Source: Paucibacter sp. PLA-PC-4 (GTDB lineage Bacteria > Pseudomonadota > Gammaproteobacteria > Burkholderiales > Burkholderiaceae_C). From it: a DNA stretch of 64,000 nt. The stretch lies in contig NZ_JAPFGP010000002.1 in NCBI RefSeq assembly GCF_026241155.1, positions 310,001-374,000 of the forward strand, in the 5' to 3' direction. Shown here piece by piece: positions 1 to 8,245 of this stretch. The stretch's first letter is position 1, and every line of letters begins with the position of its first letter. The position numbers were made by a program, and so were the translations under genes. The notes beneath the pieces were generated by a model. That model searched no databases. It was not told where the DNA came from and saw only the letters and a list, made by a program, of their open reading frames with translations.

Positions 1-320
1 TCTACGATCCCATCAGCCGTATCCTGTTTTCCGGCGATTTGGGCGCCTCGCTGGGCGCCGATTTGCAGCCCGGCCAGACCGTCACCCGTCTGGACGGCCA
101 CATCCGCCATATGGAGGGCTTTCACCGCCGCTATATGGTCAGCAACAAGGTGCTGCGCCTGTGGGCGGCGATGGTGCGCGAGCTCGATATCGCGATGATC
201 GTGCCCCAGCACGGCGCGCCGCTGGCGGGTGCCGCCGTGCCCGAGTTCATCGCCTGGGCCGAGGGCCTGGCCTGCGGCATCGATCTGATGAGCGCCAGCC
301 ACTACCGGGTGCCGCAGTAG
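1..320 (+). CDS. Oxygen-binding di-iron (ODP) family metallo-beta-lactamase-fold protein, C-terminal part
   Basis: Only the last 105 codons are present; the reading frame enters at base 3. The visible part carries the family's strand before the last metal ligands (ILFSGDLGAS, where the Asp is a ligand), the FHRRYM segment and the terminal PQHGAP motif that supplies the last His ligand. These features match the flavodiiron-like ODP branch of the beta-lactamase fold, proteins of about 250-280 residues that bind oxygen or NO at a di-iron site. No flavodoxin domain follows, so this is the stand-alone form. The next gene starts 9 bp downstream, so co-transcription is likely. Substrate cannot be inferred. 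Confidence 0.75.
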   Translation, partial: YDPISRILFSGDLGASLGADLQPGQTVTRLDGHIRHMEGFHRRYMVSNKVLRLWAAMVRELDIAMIVPQHGAPLAGAAVPEFIAWAEGLACGIDLMSASHYRVPQ

Positions 321-329
321 CATCGCACC

Positions 330-698
330 ATGCTGAAGAAATCAATGCGGTCCGGCCTTGTCTCGCTGCTGCTGATCGTCGGGGTGGTGTGGGGCGTGTC
401 GAAATGGGCTGGCTCGCGGCATGCCGACGAGCAGGCCGAGGACCTGCGGCGCTGGGCCGGACCGCAGGACATCCTGATGCTGTCTTCGACCACCTGTGTG
501 TTCTGCAAACGCGCCAGCGCCTGGCTCCAAGAGCATCAGGTGCCGCACCGCGAGTGCTTTGTCGAGCGCGACGCAAGCTGCCTGGCCGAGTACCAGGCGC
601 GCGGCGCACGCGGCACGCCGACATTTGTCGTGCGCGGACACACCATCCTGGGCTTCGACCGCGAGCGCATCCGTGCGCTCTTGCGACCGCCGGCTTGA
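330..698 (+). CDS. Membrane-anchored glutaredoxin/thioredoxin-fold protein
   Basis: 122 residues. An N-terminal hydrophobic segment (about residues 8-23) looks like an uncleaved anchor or signal. A thioredoxin-like domain follows, with the redox motif CVFC (Cys56 and Cys59) and the cis-proline loop GTPTFVV (Pro97). Proteins like this reduce disulfides or mixed disulfides in or facing the periplasm, but the partner is unknown. It sits 9 bp after the ODP gene and ends just before the Fur-type promoter of the iron operon. Family assignment is secure; the physiological substrate is not. Confidence 0.78.
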   Translation: MLKKSMRSGLVSLLLIVGVVWGVSKWAGSRHADEQAEDLRRWAGPQDILMLSSTTCVFCKRASAWLQEHQVPHRECFVERDASCLAEYQARGARGTPTFVVRGHTILGFDRERIRALLRPPA

Positions 699-745
699 GA
701 CGGGGGTAGATTAGATGCGAGAATGCAAATTACTCGCATTTGCAT
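695..745 (+). promoter_or_regulatory. Fur-box-type operator and probable promoter of the imelysin operon
   Basis: AATGCAAATTACTCGCATT (722-740) fits the 19-bp Fur box pattern, with 7 of 9 positions of the half-sites complementary. Two overlapping inverted repeats are present: TGCGAG/CTCGCA (716-721, 733-738) and a perfect ATGCAAAT/ATTTGCAT (723-730, 738-745), as expected for two overlapping Fur dimers. A possible promoter is TTGAGA (695-700), 18 bp, GAGAAT (719-724), so Fur would cover the -10. Fur binding is inferred from the pattern and from the iron-related genes downstream. Confidence 0.7.
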
Positions 746-752
746 ATCTGCC

Positions 753-1937
753 ATGAAATCTCTCGCCCTGCTTTTGAGCCTGGCCGCCGGCCCGGCCCTG
801 CTGACCGCACTGCCCGTCCTGGCCCAACAAACGGCGGTCGCTGCCGCGGCGAGCGCCACTCCCGCTGCCGTCAACGCCCATTACGCGGCACTGGTTCACG
901 CCAACTATGCCGACACATTGCAGGCCGCGCAGGCTTTGCGCCTTCGCATCAAAGACTTCGTCGCCCAACCTTCCCCCGAGCACCTGCAGGCGGCGCGCCA
1001 GGCCTGGCTGGCGGCGCGTGAGTTCTATGGCCAGACCGAGGCTTTTCGTTTCTACGGCGGCCCGATCGACAACGACAAAGGCCCCGAAGGCCAGCTCAAC
1101 GCGTGGCCCATGGATGAGAGCTATGTGGACGGGCTGGCCGGCAAGAGCGGCGGGCTGATCGGCAAGCGCGGCTTCAAGATCACGAAGGCCAACCTGGCGG
1201 CACAGAACGAGCGCGGCGGCGAGGAAAACGTCGCCACCGGCTGGCATGCGATCGAGTTCCTGCTTTGGGGGCAAGACCTGTCCCCCACCGGCCCCGGCAA
1301 CCGCAGTTTCGAGGACTTCGTCGACGGCAAGGCGCCCAATGCCGACCGTCGCCGCCAGTATCTGGCGGTCGTGACCGACCTGCTGATCGACGATCTGCAG
1401 GGCCTGCTCAAGGCCTGGGCGCCCGGCGTCAAGAACAACTACCGCGCGCGTTTCGAGAAGGGCGGCCAGGAGTCGCTGCGCAAGATGCTGGTGGGGCTGG
1501 GCTCTCTGTCGCGCGGTGAGTTGGCCGGCGAGCGCTTGGAGGTGGCACTGGCCAGCCAGGATCAGGAAGACGAGCATTCCTGCTTTTCCGACAACACCCA
1601 CCGCGATGCGGTCACGAACGCGCTGGGCATAGAGAACGTCTGGCTGGGTCGTTACCAGCGGGCTGACGGCACGCTGCTGCAGGGCCCGGCGCTGCGCGAT
1701 CTGGTGGCTGCCAAGGATGGGGCGCTTGCTCAGCGATTGAGCGAGCAACTGGCCAGCTCGGTGGCCGCCGCTGGCAAGATCCAGGCACCGTTTGACCAGG
1801 AAATCCAGGGCGACAAGACGGCGCCGGGGCGCTTGCGCATCCAGGCCACCATTGACAGCCTGACGGCGCAGAGCAAGCTGCTGGTCGAGGCCGCCACGGC
1901 CGTCGGCATCACCAAGCTGACCCTGGTCCAGCCATGA
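753..1937 (+). CDS. Imelysin family (peptidase M75 fold) iron-regulated periplasmic protein
   Basis: 394 residues from ATG 753. An in-frame ATG at 723 lies inside the operator, and starting there would put ten extra residues before a clean signal peptide (MKSLALLLSL...), so 753 is preferred. The imelysin signature GxHxxE is intact (His165 and Glu168 in GWHAIEF). Imelysins are exported or outer-membrane proteins linked to iron uptake; no peptidase activity is firmly shown for the family. It is the first gene of a four-gene operon behind a Fur box. Its stop codon overlaps the next start (ATGA), so translation is coupled. Confidence 0.9.
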   Translation: MKSLALLLSLAAGPALLTALPVLAQQTAVAAAASATPAAVNAHYAALVHANYADTLQAAQALRLRIKDFVAQPSPEHLQAARQAWLAAREFYGQTEAFRFYGGPIDNDKGPEGQLNAWPMDESYVDGLAGKSGGLIGKRGFKITKANLAAQNERGGEENVATGWHAIEFLLWGQDLSPTGPGNRSFEDFVDGKAPNADRRRQYLAVVTDLLIDDLQGLLKAWAPGVKNNYRARFEKGGQESLRKMLVGLGSLSRGELAGERLEVALASQDQEDEHSCFSDNTHRDAVTNALGIENVWLGRYQRADGTLLQGPALRDLVAAKDGALAQRLSEQLASSVAAAGKIQAPFDQEIQGDKTAPGRLRIQATIDSLTAQSKLLVEAATAVGITKLTLVQP

Positions 1938-3343
1938 GGGGGTGGATGTTGGCCGCCGGCGCGAGTCTGGCTGCTGTCGCATATGGCGTGGGCGCCGCAG
2001 CCAGCGACGACTCAGAGAGGACCGGCGGCGCCACCACGGTCTACGCCGATGGCCGCAATGCCTTCTCCTTTCCGGCCGCCAATCTGAGCGACGAGGAGCG
2101 CACCCGCTTCGCGATCGGCAATAGCTTCTTCCGCCGCAACTGGGTCGAAGCGCCGGCCTCGACCACCGCCCGCGACGGCCTGGGCCCGCACTTCATCGCC
2201 CGCAGTTGCGGCGGCTGCCATGTGCAGGACGGACGCGGCGCGCCGCCGAGCTTCCGAAAGGGCCTGCATGATCAACCGGTGGGTCTGCTGATGCGGTTGT
2301 CGGTGCCCGGCACTGATGCCCATGGTGGGCCGGCGCCGGAGCCAGTCTATGGTGGGCAATTCAACAATGCTGCGGTGCAGGGCGTGAGTCCAGAGGGTAA
2401 GGTCTTGCTGCGCTATGAGACCGTTGCCGGCCGCTTCAAGGACGGCAGCCGCTACAGCCTGCTCAAGCCGCACTACAGCTTCGGCCAGCTCGGTTACGGT
2501 GCGATGGCGCCGGACGTGATGGTCGGCCCGCGCATCGCGCCGCAGCTGATCGGCGTCGGCCTGCTGGAGGCGATTGCGGAGGCCGAGATCCTGCGCAATG
2601 CCGCCGAGCAGGCAGCCGTGCCGGGCGCGATCAAGGGCCAGGTCAACCGGGTCTGGGATGCCTTTGCAGAGAAGCCCATGATCGGCCGCTTCGGCTGGAA
2701 AGCCAATGTGGCCACCATCGCGCACCAGAGCGCGGGCGCCTTTCTCGGCGATATGGGCATCACCTCGCCGCAGTTTGCGCAGGAAGACTGCATGCCGGCC
2801 CAGGCCGACTGCCGCGCGGCGCCCAGTGGTGCCAAGGGCGCGAGTCCCGAGATCGATGCCAAGACCCTGGCCGATGTGGTGTTCTATCAGGCCACGTTGG
2901 CGCCGCCGGCGCGCCGCCGAATCGATGATCTGCAGGTGAAGAAGGGTCAAGTCCTGTTCCAGCAAGCCCAGTGCGCGACCTGCCACCGACCCAGCTACAC
3001 AACCGCACAGGGGCCGTTCCCGAGCATGAGCAGCAAGGCGTTGAACGGCCAGAAGATCTGGCCCTATACCGATCTGCTGCTACACGATATGGGCGAGGGC
3101 CTGGCCGACGGTCGACCAGATTTTCAGGCCAGCGGTCGGCAATGGAAGACGCCGCCGCTGTGGGGTGTTGGCCTGATCAAGGACGTCAACGGTCACAGCA
3201 GGCTGCTGCACGATGGCCGCGCGCGCGGCGTGCTGGAGGCCGTGCTGTGGCATGGCGGCGAGGCCGAAGAGGCCAAGCAACAGGTGCTGGGCATGACGCG
3301 CGCCGAGCGCGCGGCGCTGGTGAAGTTCGTGGAGTCGCTGTGA
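1934..3343 (+). CDS. Di-heme oxidoreductase (DHOR/thiol oxidoreductase family) cytochrome c-type protein
   Basis: 469 residues with an N-terminal signal sequence (about residues 1-24). Two c-type heme attachment motifs are visible, CGGCH at 92-96 and CATCH at 347-351. This is the pattern of the putative thiol oxidoreductase family (DUF1111), related to di-heme peroxidases. The protein should be periplasmic with covalently bound hemes. It is translated through ATGA overlaps with the imelysin genes on both sides. In this conserved gene order it is thought to handle electrons or iron redox during uptake; that role is inferred, not proven. Confidence 0.9.
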   Translation: MRGWMLAAGASLAAVAYGVGAAASDDSERTGGATTVYADGRNAFSFPAANLSDEERTRFAIGNSFFRRNWVEAPASTTARDGLGPHFIARSCGGCHVQDGRGAPPSFRKGLHDQPVGLLMRLSVPGTDAHGGPAPEPVYGGQFNNAAVQGVSPEGKVLLRYETVAGRFKDGSRYSLLKPHYSFGQLGYGAMAPDVMVGPRIAPQLIGVGLLEAIAEAEILRNAAEQAAVPGAIKGQVNRVWDAFAEKPMIGRFGWKANVATIAHQSAGAFLGDMGITSPQFAQEDCMPAQADCRAAPSGAKGASPEIDAKTLADVVFYQATLAPPARRRIDDLQVKKGQVLFQQAQCATCHRPSYTTAQGPFPSMSSKALNGQKIWPYTDLLLHDMGEGLADGRPDFQASGRQWKTPPLWGVGLIKDVNGHSRLLHDGRARGVLEAVLWHGGEAEEAKQQVLGMTRAERAALVKFVESL

Positions 3344-4335
3344 TGATGGAGCGTCGTCTGTTTCTGGCTGGCCTGAGTGTCTGCGGCGTGGCCCGCGCCC
3401 AGAGCGACTGGGCCCGCGAGGCGGTGCCGGCCTACACGCCGCTGCAAATGCTGCAAGGCCTGTATCGCCACTGGTCGTTGCCGCGCGCCGACGCCTTTGG
3501 GCAGGCTGTGACCCAGCTGCAGCAGCGTCTGGATCGGCCCTCCTGGGCCGGTGCGATGCTGGCTTGGGAACGGCTGGCGACGCCGGCCCTGGGGCCGGTG
3601 TTGGCCAGGCGCTCGCAGCGCCAGATCGACTTCGCACCAAGCCGGCCGGCCCTGATCGCCAAGGCCATCGCGGCCGCGCCTGCCGATATGAAGGGGCTGG
3701 AGCGTGTCGGCACTCCGGCCAAGGGTTTGCCGGCGCTTGAGCAGCTGCTGTGGCAGCCGCAGCTGGAGGCCCCGGCGCGGCGCTATGCGGCGCTGCTGGT
3801 CGAGGAACTGGTGGCCGAGGCGCAGGCGCTGCGCCAGGGCTATGCCGAGCTGGCGGCGCGCGAGCCCGAGGCCTGGGACGAGGAGGCCCAGTTGGCCGGC
3901 AGCGCCGAGCTGCTGAACCAATGGGTCGGTGGGCTCGAGCGCTTGCGCTGGGCCCAGATGGAAAAACCGCTGCGCTCGGGCCGCGAGGCCCTGCCGCGCG
4001 CCACCAGCGGCCTGACCGCCGCCGCCTGGGCTGCGCAGTGGCAGAGCCTGCGCGGCCTGGCCCTTTTCGAAGGGCGGCAACGCGCGCCGGTGCCAGGAGA
4101 GGGTCTGGTGCCGCTGGAGAGCTGGCTGCGCGGACGCGGCCGCAATCGGGAGGCAGATGCGCTGCGCAGCACCGCGCTGGCCGCCGATGCCAAGCTGCAG
4201 GGTCTGAGCCCTGCCAAGCCGGCGCCGGTGCTGGCTGCAGCCAAGGCACTGGAGGCGCTCAAGCGCCTGGTTCAAGAACAGGTGGCGCCGGCTCTGGATC
4301 TGAGCCTGGGGTTTTCGGACGCCGATGGTGATTGA
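3343..4335 (+). CDS. Second imelysin-like protein
   Basis: 330 residues. The open frame runs further upstream inside the previous gene, but ATG 3343 overlaps that gene's TGA and is followed by a signal peptide (RRLFLAGLSVCGVARA), so it is the likely start; ATG 3346 is an alternative. The protein is the short partner imelysin of the operon. At the signature position it reads GLPALEQLLW, so the His of GxHxxE is replaced by Pro while the Glu is kept. This suggests a structural or binding role rather than the same metal site as the first imelysin. It overlaps the following gene by 11 bp. Confidence 0.85.
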   Translation: MMERRLFLAGLSVCGVARAQSDWAREAVPAYTPLQMLQGLYRHWSLPRADAFGQAVTQLQQRLDRPSWAGAMLAWERLATPALGPVLARRSQRQIDFAPSRPALIAKAIAAAPADMKGLERVGTPAKGLPALEQLLWQPQLEAPARRYAALLVEELVAEAQALRQGYAELAAREPEAWDEEAQLAGSAELLNQWVGGLERLRWAQMEKPLRSGREALPRATSGLTAAAWAAQWQSLRGLALFEGRQRAPVPGEGLVPLESWLRGRGRNREADALRSTALAADAKLQGLSPAKPAPVLAAAKALEALKRLVQEQVAPALDLSLGFSDADGD

Positions 4336-5383
4336 TCGCCGGCAAGTCCTGACCCTGGGCGCTGGCCTGCTGATCGGCGGGCTGGCTCGTGCGGCCGGCG
4401 CCGCCGTGCAGCTGGCCGCCGCCTGGCGCGACGAAGCTCCCAGCTACCGGGTCGGCCGGCTGGAGGCGGCCGGCGCGGCGCTGCGCATCGCGGCCAGCAT
4501 CGAGGTGCCGACCCGCGCCCACGGCCTGCTGCGCGAGCGCGGCGGTGCGAGCGTGCTGGCGGTGGCGCGCCGGCCCGGCGACTGGCTGCTGCGCTTTTCG
4601 CCGCAGACCGGGCGTGCGCTGCAATGGCAGTGGATCGAGCCAGAGCGGGCTTTCACCGGCCACCTGGCGCTGAGCGCCGATGGCCGCCATCTCTACAGCG
4701 GCGAGACCGATCTGGACAGCGGCGCCGGCCTGGTCGGCTTGCGTGACGCGAAAACTCTGCACAAGATCGCCGAGTGGCCCAGCCACGGCGTCGATGTGCA
4801 TGAGCTGCTGCCGCGCGGCGACAGCCTCTGGGTCGCCAATGGCGGCATCCAGACCCGGCCCGAGAGCGGGCGCCTGAAGCTGGACCTGGCTGCGATGGAC
4901 TCGTCGCTGGTGCGGCTCGATGCCGGCAGTGGCGAGCTGCGCGGGCAGTGGCGCGTGGACGATACCCGCCTGAGCCTGCGCCATCTGGCGTGGCGGCCCG
5001 ATGGCCGCCTGGGCATCGCGATCCAGGCCGAGCATCAGGACAAGGCCGCCAAGGCTGCCGCACCCATCCTCGCGATCTTTGACGGTCATGCGCTGCGCCT
5101 GGCCGAAAGCCAGCCCGTGCTAGCCGGCTACGGTGGCGATATCGCCGCCAGCGCCGAGGGATTTGCGATCGGCTGCCCGCGCGGCGGAGGCGTGGCCCGT
5201 TTCGATGCCCAGGGGCTATGGCAAGGCCTGACTCCCTTGCCCGAGGCTTGTGCGTTGGCCGAGAGCCCCGATGGCCGCACGGGGCTCTGGGCCGGCGGGC
5301 GCGGCCACGGCCTGCATCTGCCGGATGGCGCGGGCAAAGCGCTACCGGCATTGGAGTTGGATAACCATTGGATACGGCTCTAA
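4325..5383 (+). CDS. DUF1513 family exported beta-propeller-like protein
   Basis: 352 residues starting at ATG 4325 inside the end of the previous gene. The N-terminus carries a twin-arginine motif (RRQVLTLG) followed by a hydrophobic core, so Tat export to the periplasm is likely. The rest has repeated short segments of the type LxxxPDGRLxxA and fits the DUF1513 family, which has a WD40-like fold. Last gene of the imelysin operon; the same four-gene order is known in many proteobacteria. Biochemical function is unknown. Confidence 0.85.
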   Translation: MVIDRRQVLTLGAGLLIGGLARAAGAAVQLAAAWRDEAPSYRVGRLEAAGAALRIAASIEVPTRAHGLLRERGGASVLAVARRPGDWLLRFSPQTGRALQWQWIEPERAFTGHLALSADGRHLYSGETDLDSGAGLVGLRDAKTLHKIAEWPSHGVDVHELLPRGDSLWVANGGIQTRPESGRLKLDLAAMDSSLVRLDAGSGELRGQWRVDDTRLSLRHLAWRPDGRLGIAIQAEHQDKAAKAAAPILAIFDGHALRLAESQPVLAGYGGDIAASAEGFAIGCPRGGGVARFDAQGLWQGLTPLPEACALAESPDGRTGLWAGGRGHGLHLPDGAGKALPALELDNHWIRL

Positions 5384-5440
5384 GGGTGCAATTGCGACGG
5401 GTCTTCAAGGGTCCGCTTATCCTGTCCGGTCGCGACGGCA

Positions 5441-5884
5441 ATGTCATCTCAATCGCCCAAGGCCATGCACCCGTTCGAGTACAGCCCGGTAGCACCGACG
5501 CCCGATGCCTTCAAGACGCTCTACGACACCACCGGCTGGGGTCCTACCTCGCGTGAGGCCTCTTACTACGCGGGCGCACTGGCGGGTTCCTGGTGTGTGC
5601 AGGCTGCCTATTGCGACGGGCAACTGGTCGGCTTCGCTCGCGTGATTTCCGATGGCCATCTGCATGCCTTCATCACCGAGATGATCGTTCACCCCGGCTA
5701 CCAGCGGCGGGGCGTCGGCGCACACATGCTGTCATCGCTGCTCGCGGCTTGCCACGAGGCAGGCATCAGCGACATCCAGCTCTTAAGCGCCAGGGGCAAG
5801 GCTGCGTTCTACCAGCGGCACGGCTTTGTGCCGAGGCCCCAGGAGGGGCCGGGCATGCAGTTTGTCGCCGCGCTGTGCGGCTGA
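5441..5884 (+). CDS. GNAT family N-acetyltransferase
   Basis: 147 residues. The acetyl-CoA pyrophosphate loop of the GNAT fold is clear (HPGYQRRGVGAHML), preceded by the typical beta strand FITEMIV and followed by FYQRHGFV near the C-terminus. ATG 5441 gives the conserved start region; an internal ATG at 5465 is possible. The gene lies alone, 57 bp after the iron operon, and converges on the minus-strand amidohydrolase. Substrate unknown. Confidence 0.85.
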   Translation: MSSQSPKAMHPFEYSPVAPTPDAFKTLYDTTGWGPTSREASYYAGALAGSWCVQAAYCDGQLVGFARVISDGHLHAFITEMIVHPGYQRRGVGAHMLSSLLAACHEAGISDIQLLSARGKAAFYQRHGFVPRPQEGPGMQFVAALCG

Positions 5885-5895
5885 ACTGGGCGCGC

Positions 5896-7056
5896 TCAGG
5901 CCGCCAGGGCCTTGCGCACCACTGCGACAAACCAGCGTATACCCAGCGGCAGCGCCGCATCGTTGAAGTCGTAGCCGGGGTGGTGCAGGGGTCTGGAGTC
6001 GCCAGCATGGCCCTGGCCCAGCCACAGATAGGCGCCGGGCCGCGCACGCAGCATGAAGGCGAAGTCCTCCGAGGTGAAGGCCGGGCGGGGGGCGAGTCCT
6101 GCCTGCAGGCCCGCCTCGGCGGCTGCTGCCAACGCCAGCTCGGCCTCGGCCGCGCTGTTGATGGTGGCCGGGTAGTAGCGGGTGTAGGCCACGGTGATCT
6201 CGGTGCCGCTGCCCAGCGCGACGCCGGCGGCGCAGTCGCGTAGCGCTGCTTCGATGCGGTCCTGTGCGACGGCATCGAAGCTGCGCACCGTTCCGGTGAT
6301 CTGCACCTCGGAGGGCAGCACATTATGCGAATGTCCGCCTGCGATGCGCGTGACCGACAACACGGCCGACTCGCCGGGGGCTATACGGCGCGCGATGATG
6401 GTGTTGAGCTGGGTCACCAACTGGCTGGCAGCCAGGATGGCATCGGCTGTCTGGTGTGGCTGGGCGGCATGGCCGCCACGGCCGAGCACCGTCAGGTCGA
6501 AACGGTCGGCCGCCGCCATGATGGGGCCGAGTCTTGTCTGCGCCTGTCCCAGGGGCAGGTCAGGCCAGTTGTGCAGCGCGTAGACCGCATCGCAGGGGAA
6601 GCGCTCGAACAGGCCCGCGTCAACCATGGCCTTGGCTCCGCCCCGGCCTTCCTCGGCAGGCTGGAAGATGAAGACCACCGTGCCCTTGAAGCTTTCGCGG
6701 TGTCGCAGCAGCTGGCGCGCTGCGCCCAGCAGCATGGTCGTGTGGCCATCGTGGCCGCAGCCGTGATGAACGCCGATGTGACGGCTGGCGTGCGGCAGAC
6801 CGGTGTGCTCCTGCATCGGCAGCGCGTCCATGTCAGCGCGCAGGCCGACGCTGGGGCCGGACCCGTTGCGCAGCAAGCCAACGACGCCGGTGCCGCCCAG
6901 GCCCTCATGCACCTCCAGTCCCAGCTCGCGCAGCGCGGCCGCGACGATGGCGGCGGTGCGGTGCTCGGCGAAGGCCAACTCGGGGTGGGCATGCAGATCG
7001 TGGCGCAGCGCGATCAGCTCCGGCAGCCAATCGGCCACCTCGTCATCGGCGCTCAT
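5896..7056 (-). CDS. M20 family amidohydrolase (hippurate hydrolase / N-acyl amino acid hydrolase type)
   Basis: 386 residues, the usual length for M20D enzymes. Metal-binding and catalytic segments are present: DMDALP (75-80), HHGCGHDGH with Cys100, His102 and His105, and the EEG motif near 135-137. The family cleaves N-acyl or aminoacyl amides (hippurate, N-acetyl amino acids, indole-3-acetyl-amino acids) with a bivalent metal. No signal peptide, so cytoplasmic. It starts 3 bp after the HAD gene stop and is the last gene of an AraC-HAD-M20 operon. The exact acyl substrate is not determined. Confidence 0.9.
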   Translation of the reverse strand: MSADDEVADWLPELIALRHDLHAHPELAFAEHRTAAIVAAALRELGLEVHEGLGGTGVVGLLRNGSGPSVGLRADMDALPMQEHTGLPHASRHIGVHHGCGHDGHTTMLLGAARQLLRHRESFKGTVVFIFQPAEEGRGGAKAMVDAGLFERFPCDAVYALHNWPDLPLGQAQTRLGPIMAAADRFDLTVLGRGGHAAQPHQTADAILAASQLVTQLNTIIARRIAPGESAVLSVTRIAGGHSHNVLPSEVQITGTVRSFDAVAQDRIEAALRDCAAGVALGSGTEITVAYTRYYPATINSAAEAELALAAAAEAGLQAGLAPRPAFTSEDFAFMLRARPGAYLWLGQGHAGDSRPLHHPGYDFNDAALPLGIRWFVAVVRKALAA

Positions 7057-7059
7057 CGA

Positions 7060-7761
7060 TTACTTGCCCTCATCGACCGCGTCGGCCAGCTGAGCCAGCG
7101 TGAAGAAGTGATAGTCGGGCTCCGTGATCTGCTTGACCTCCAAGGTGCCACCGAAGCCGGGTTGATTGTGGCGTCGCTCGATCCAGCAGGTCTTCAGGCC
7201 CAGGCGTTTGGCGACGCCGATATCGTGGTATTGGCTTTGTGCCACATGCAGATTGTCGGCCTGGCTGTAGCCGCGTGTGCTCAGGCGGCCGCGGGCGAAG
7301 GCGAAGAAAATCGGGTCTGGCTTTTCGCACAGCGCGTCGTCGGATGTGATGCTGTCGTCGAAGGGCATCTCCAGCGTCTTCTCAAAATGCGAGAGCGCCC
7401 AGCGCTGCGCATTGGTCATCGCGACGAGCTTGAAGCGGGTGCGCAGGCGCTTGAGCGCCTGCACCGAGTCGGGAAAAGCCGGCCACTGCGGCACCGAGTC
7501 GCGCAGGCCTTGGGCCAGCGCCGGCGTGTCGGGTAAGCCCAGCTCTGCTGCGATGCTGTGCCAGCAGCGCAGCAGGTCGTCCGGGTAGGCGATCACGTCC
7601 TTGCTGGCGCGGGCGCGGCGGTAGGCGGCCAGGAAGTCTTCGTCGCCGACGGGGCGGTCAGGCAGGGCCGCATGCAGATAGTTCAGCATGCCGCGCTCGA
7701 AATCTATCAACGTGCCGACCACGTCGAAAGTCAGAACCTTGAAGTCTTTCAAAGAGGCCAT
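7060..7761 (-). CDS. HAD superfamily hydrolase (type II haloacid dehalogenase-like)
   Basis: 233 residues from ATG 7761; the longer open frame upstream runs through the AraC gene and is not coding. A GGAGGA-like ribosome site precedes this start. Motif I is FDVVGTLID with the nucleophile Asp13, motif II is MTN, and motif III includes the Lys in CEKPDP. The signature HVSSN of true L-2-haloacid dehalogenases is replaced here by HVAQSQYHD, so dehalogenase activity is doubtful and a phosphatase or other hydrolase is as likely. It lies between an AraC regulator and an amidohydrolase. Confidence 0.85.
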   Translation of the reverse strand: MASLKDFKVLTFDVVGTLIDFERGMLNYLHAALPDRPVGDEDFLAAYRRARASKDVIAYPDDLLRCWHSIAAELGLPDTPALAQGLRDSVPQWPAFPDSVQALKRLRTRFKLVAMTNAQRWALSHFEKTLEMPFDDSITSDDALCEKPDPIFFAFARGRLSTRGYSQADNLHVAQSQYHDIGVAKRLGLKTCWIERRHNQPGFGGTLEVKQITEPDYHFFTLAQLADAVDEGK

Positions 7762-7772
7762 GGAGACTACCT

Positions 7773-8144
7773 TCAGGAGGAATTGTTGGGAGACTGGGCA
7801 GCTTGGTACTGGCCCGGCGTCATGCCGCACAGGCGCTTGAAGCGGCGTGTCAGATGGCTCTGGTCGTAGAAGCCCGACTCGCTGGCCGCGCGCGCGGCCG
7901 GCATGCCCTGGCTCAGCAAGGCCTGGGCATGCTGGATGCGCAGATGATTGACATAACGGTAGGGCGACATGCCCACCCGCTCGCGGAACACGGTGGCAAA
8001 GCGCCAGACGCTGAGCCCGCACATTGTGGCCAGCACGTTCAGCCGCAGTGGCTCGCCCAGATGGGCCTGTATATGAGCCAGCACCGACTCCAGCGAGCGG
8101 CGGCGCCTGTCGGCAGCGGGTGTGCAGAGCTTTGCCATGACCAA
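7773..8144 (-). CDS. Short AraC family transcriptional regulator
   Basis: 123 residues made almost only of the double helix-turn-helix DNA-binding domain (about 18-115), with the typical second half ASESGFYDQSHLTRRFKRLCGMTPGQY. The N-terminal sensor domain found in full-length AraC proteins is absent, so it may act without a ligand, in the manner of MarA/SoxS. Start is ATG 8144 or 8138. It precedes the HAD and M20 genes by 11 bp on the same strand and may regulate them, itself included. Confidence 0.85.
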   Translation of the reverse strand: MVMAKLCTPAADRRRRSLESVLAHIQAHLGEPLRLNVLATMCGLSVWRFATVFRERVGMSPYRYVNHLRIQHAQALLSQGMPAARAASESGFYDQSHLTRRFKRLCGMTPGQYQAAQSPNNSS

Positions 8145-8245
8145 AGCTTAGGGGCGTTGGTGCCGATGATGTGGCCGTAAAGCCGCTCCGCTGCGGTAGC
8201 GAATTGCGATTGCGGGACGCGGCGGCGCAGATCCTGCTGGCTTGG

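Noticed and set aside
711-1982. 423-codon open frame on the minus strand over the first imelysin
   Set aside because: Antisense shadow of a high-GC gene with clear family motifs on the plus strand; the minus-strand product has no recognisable domain.
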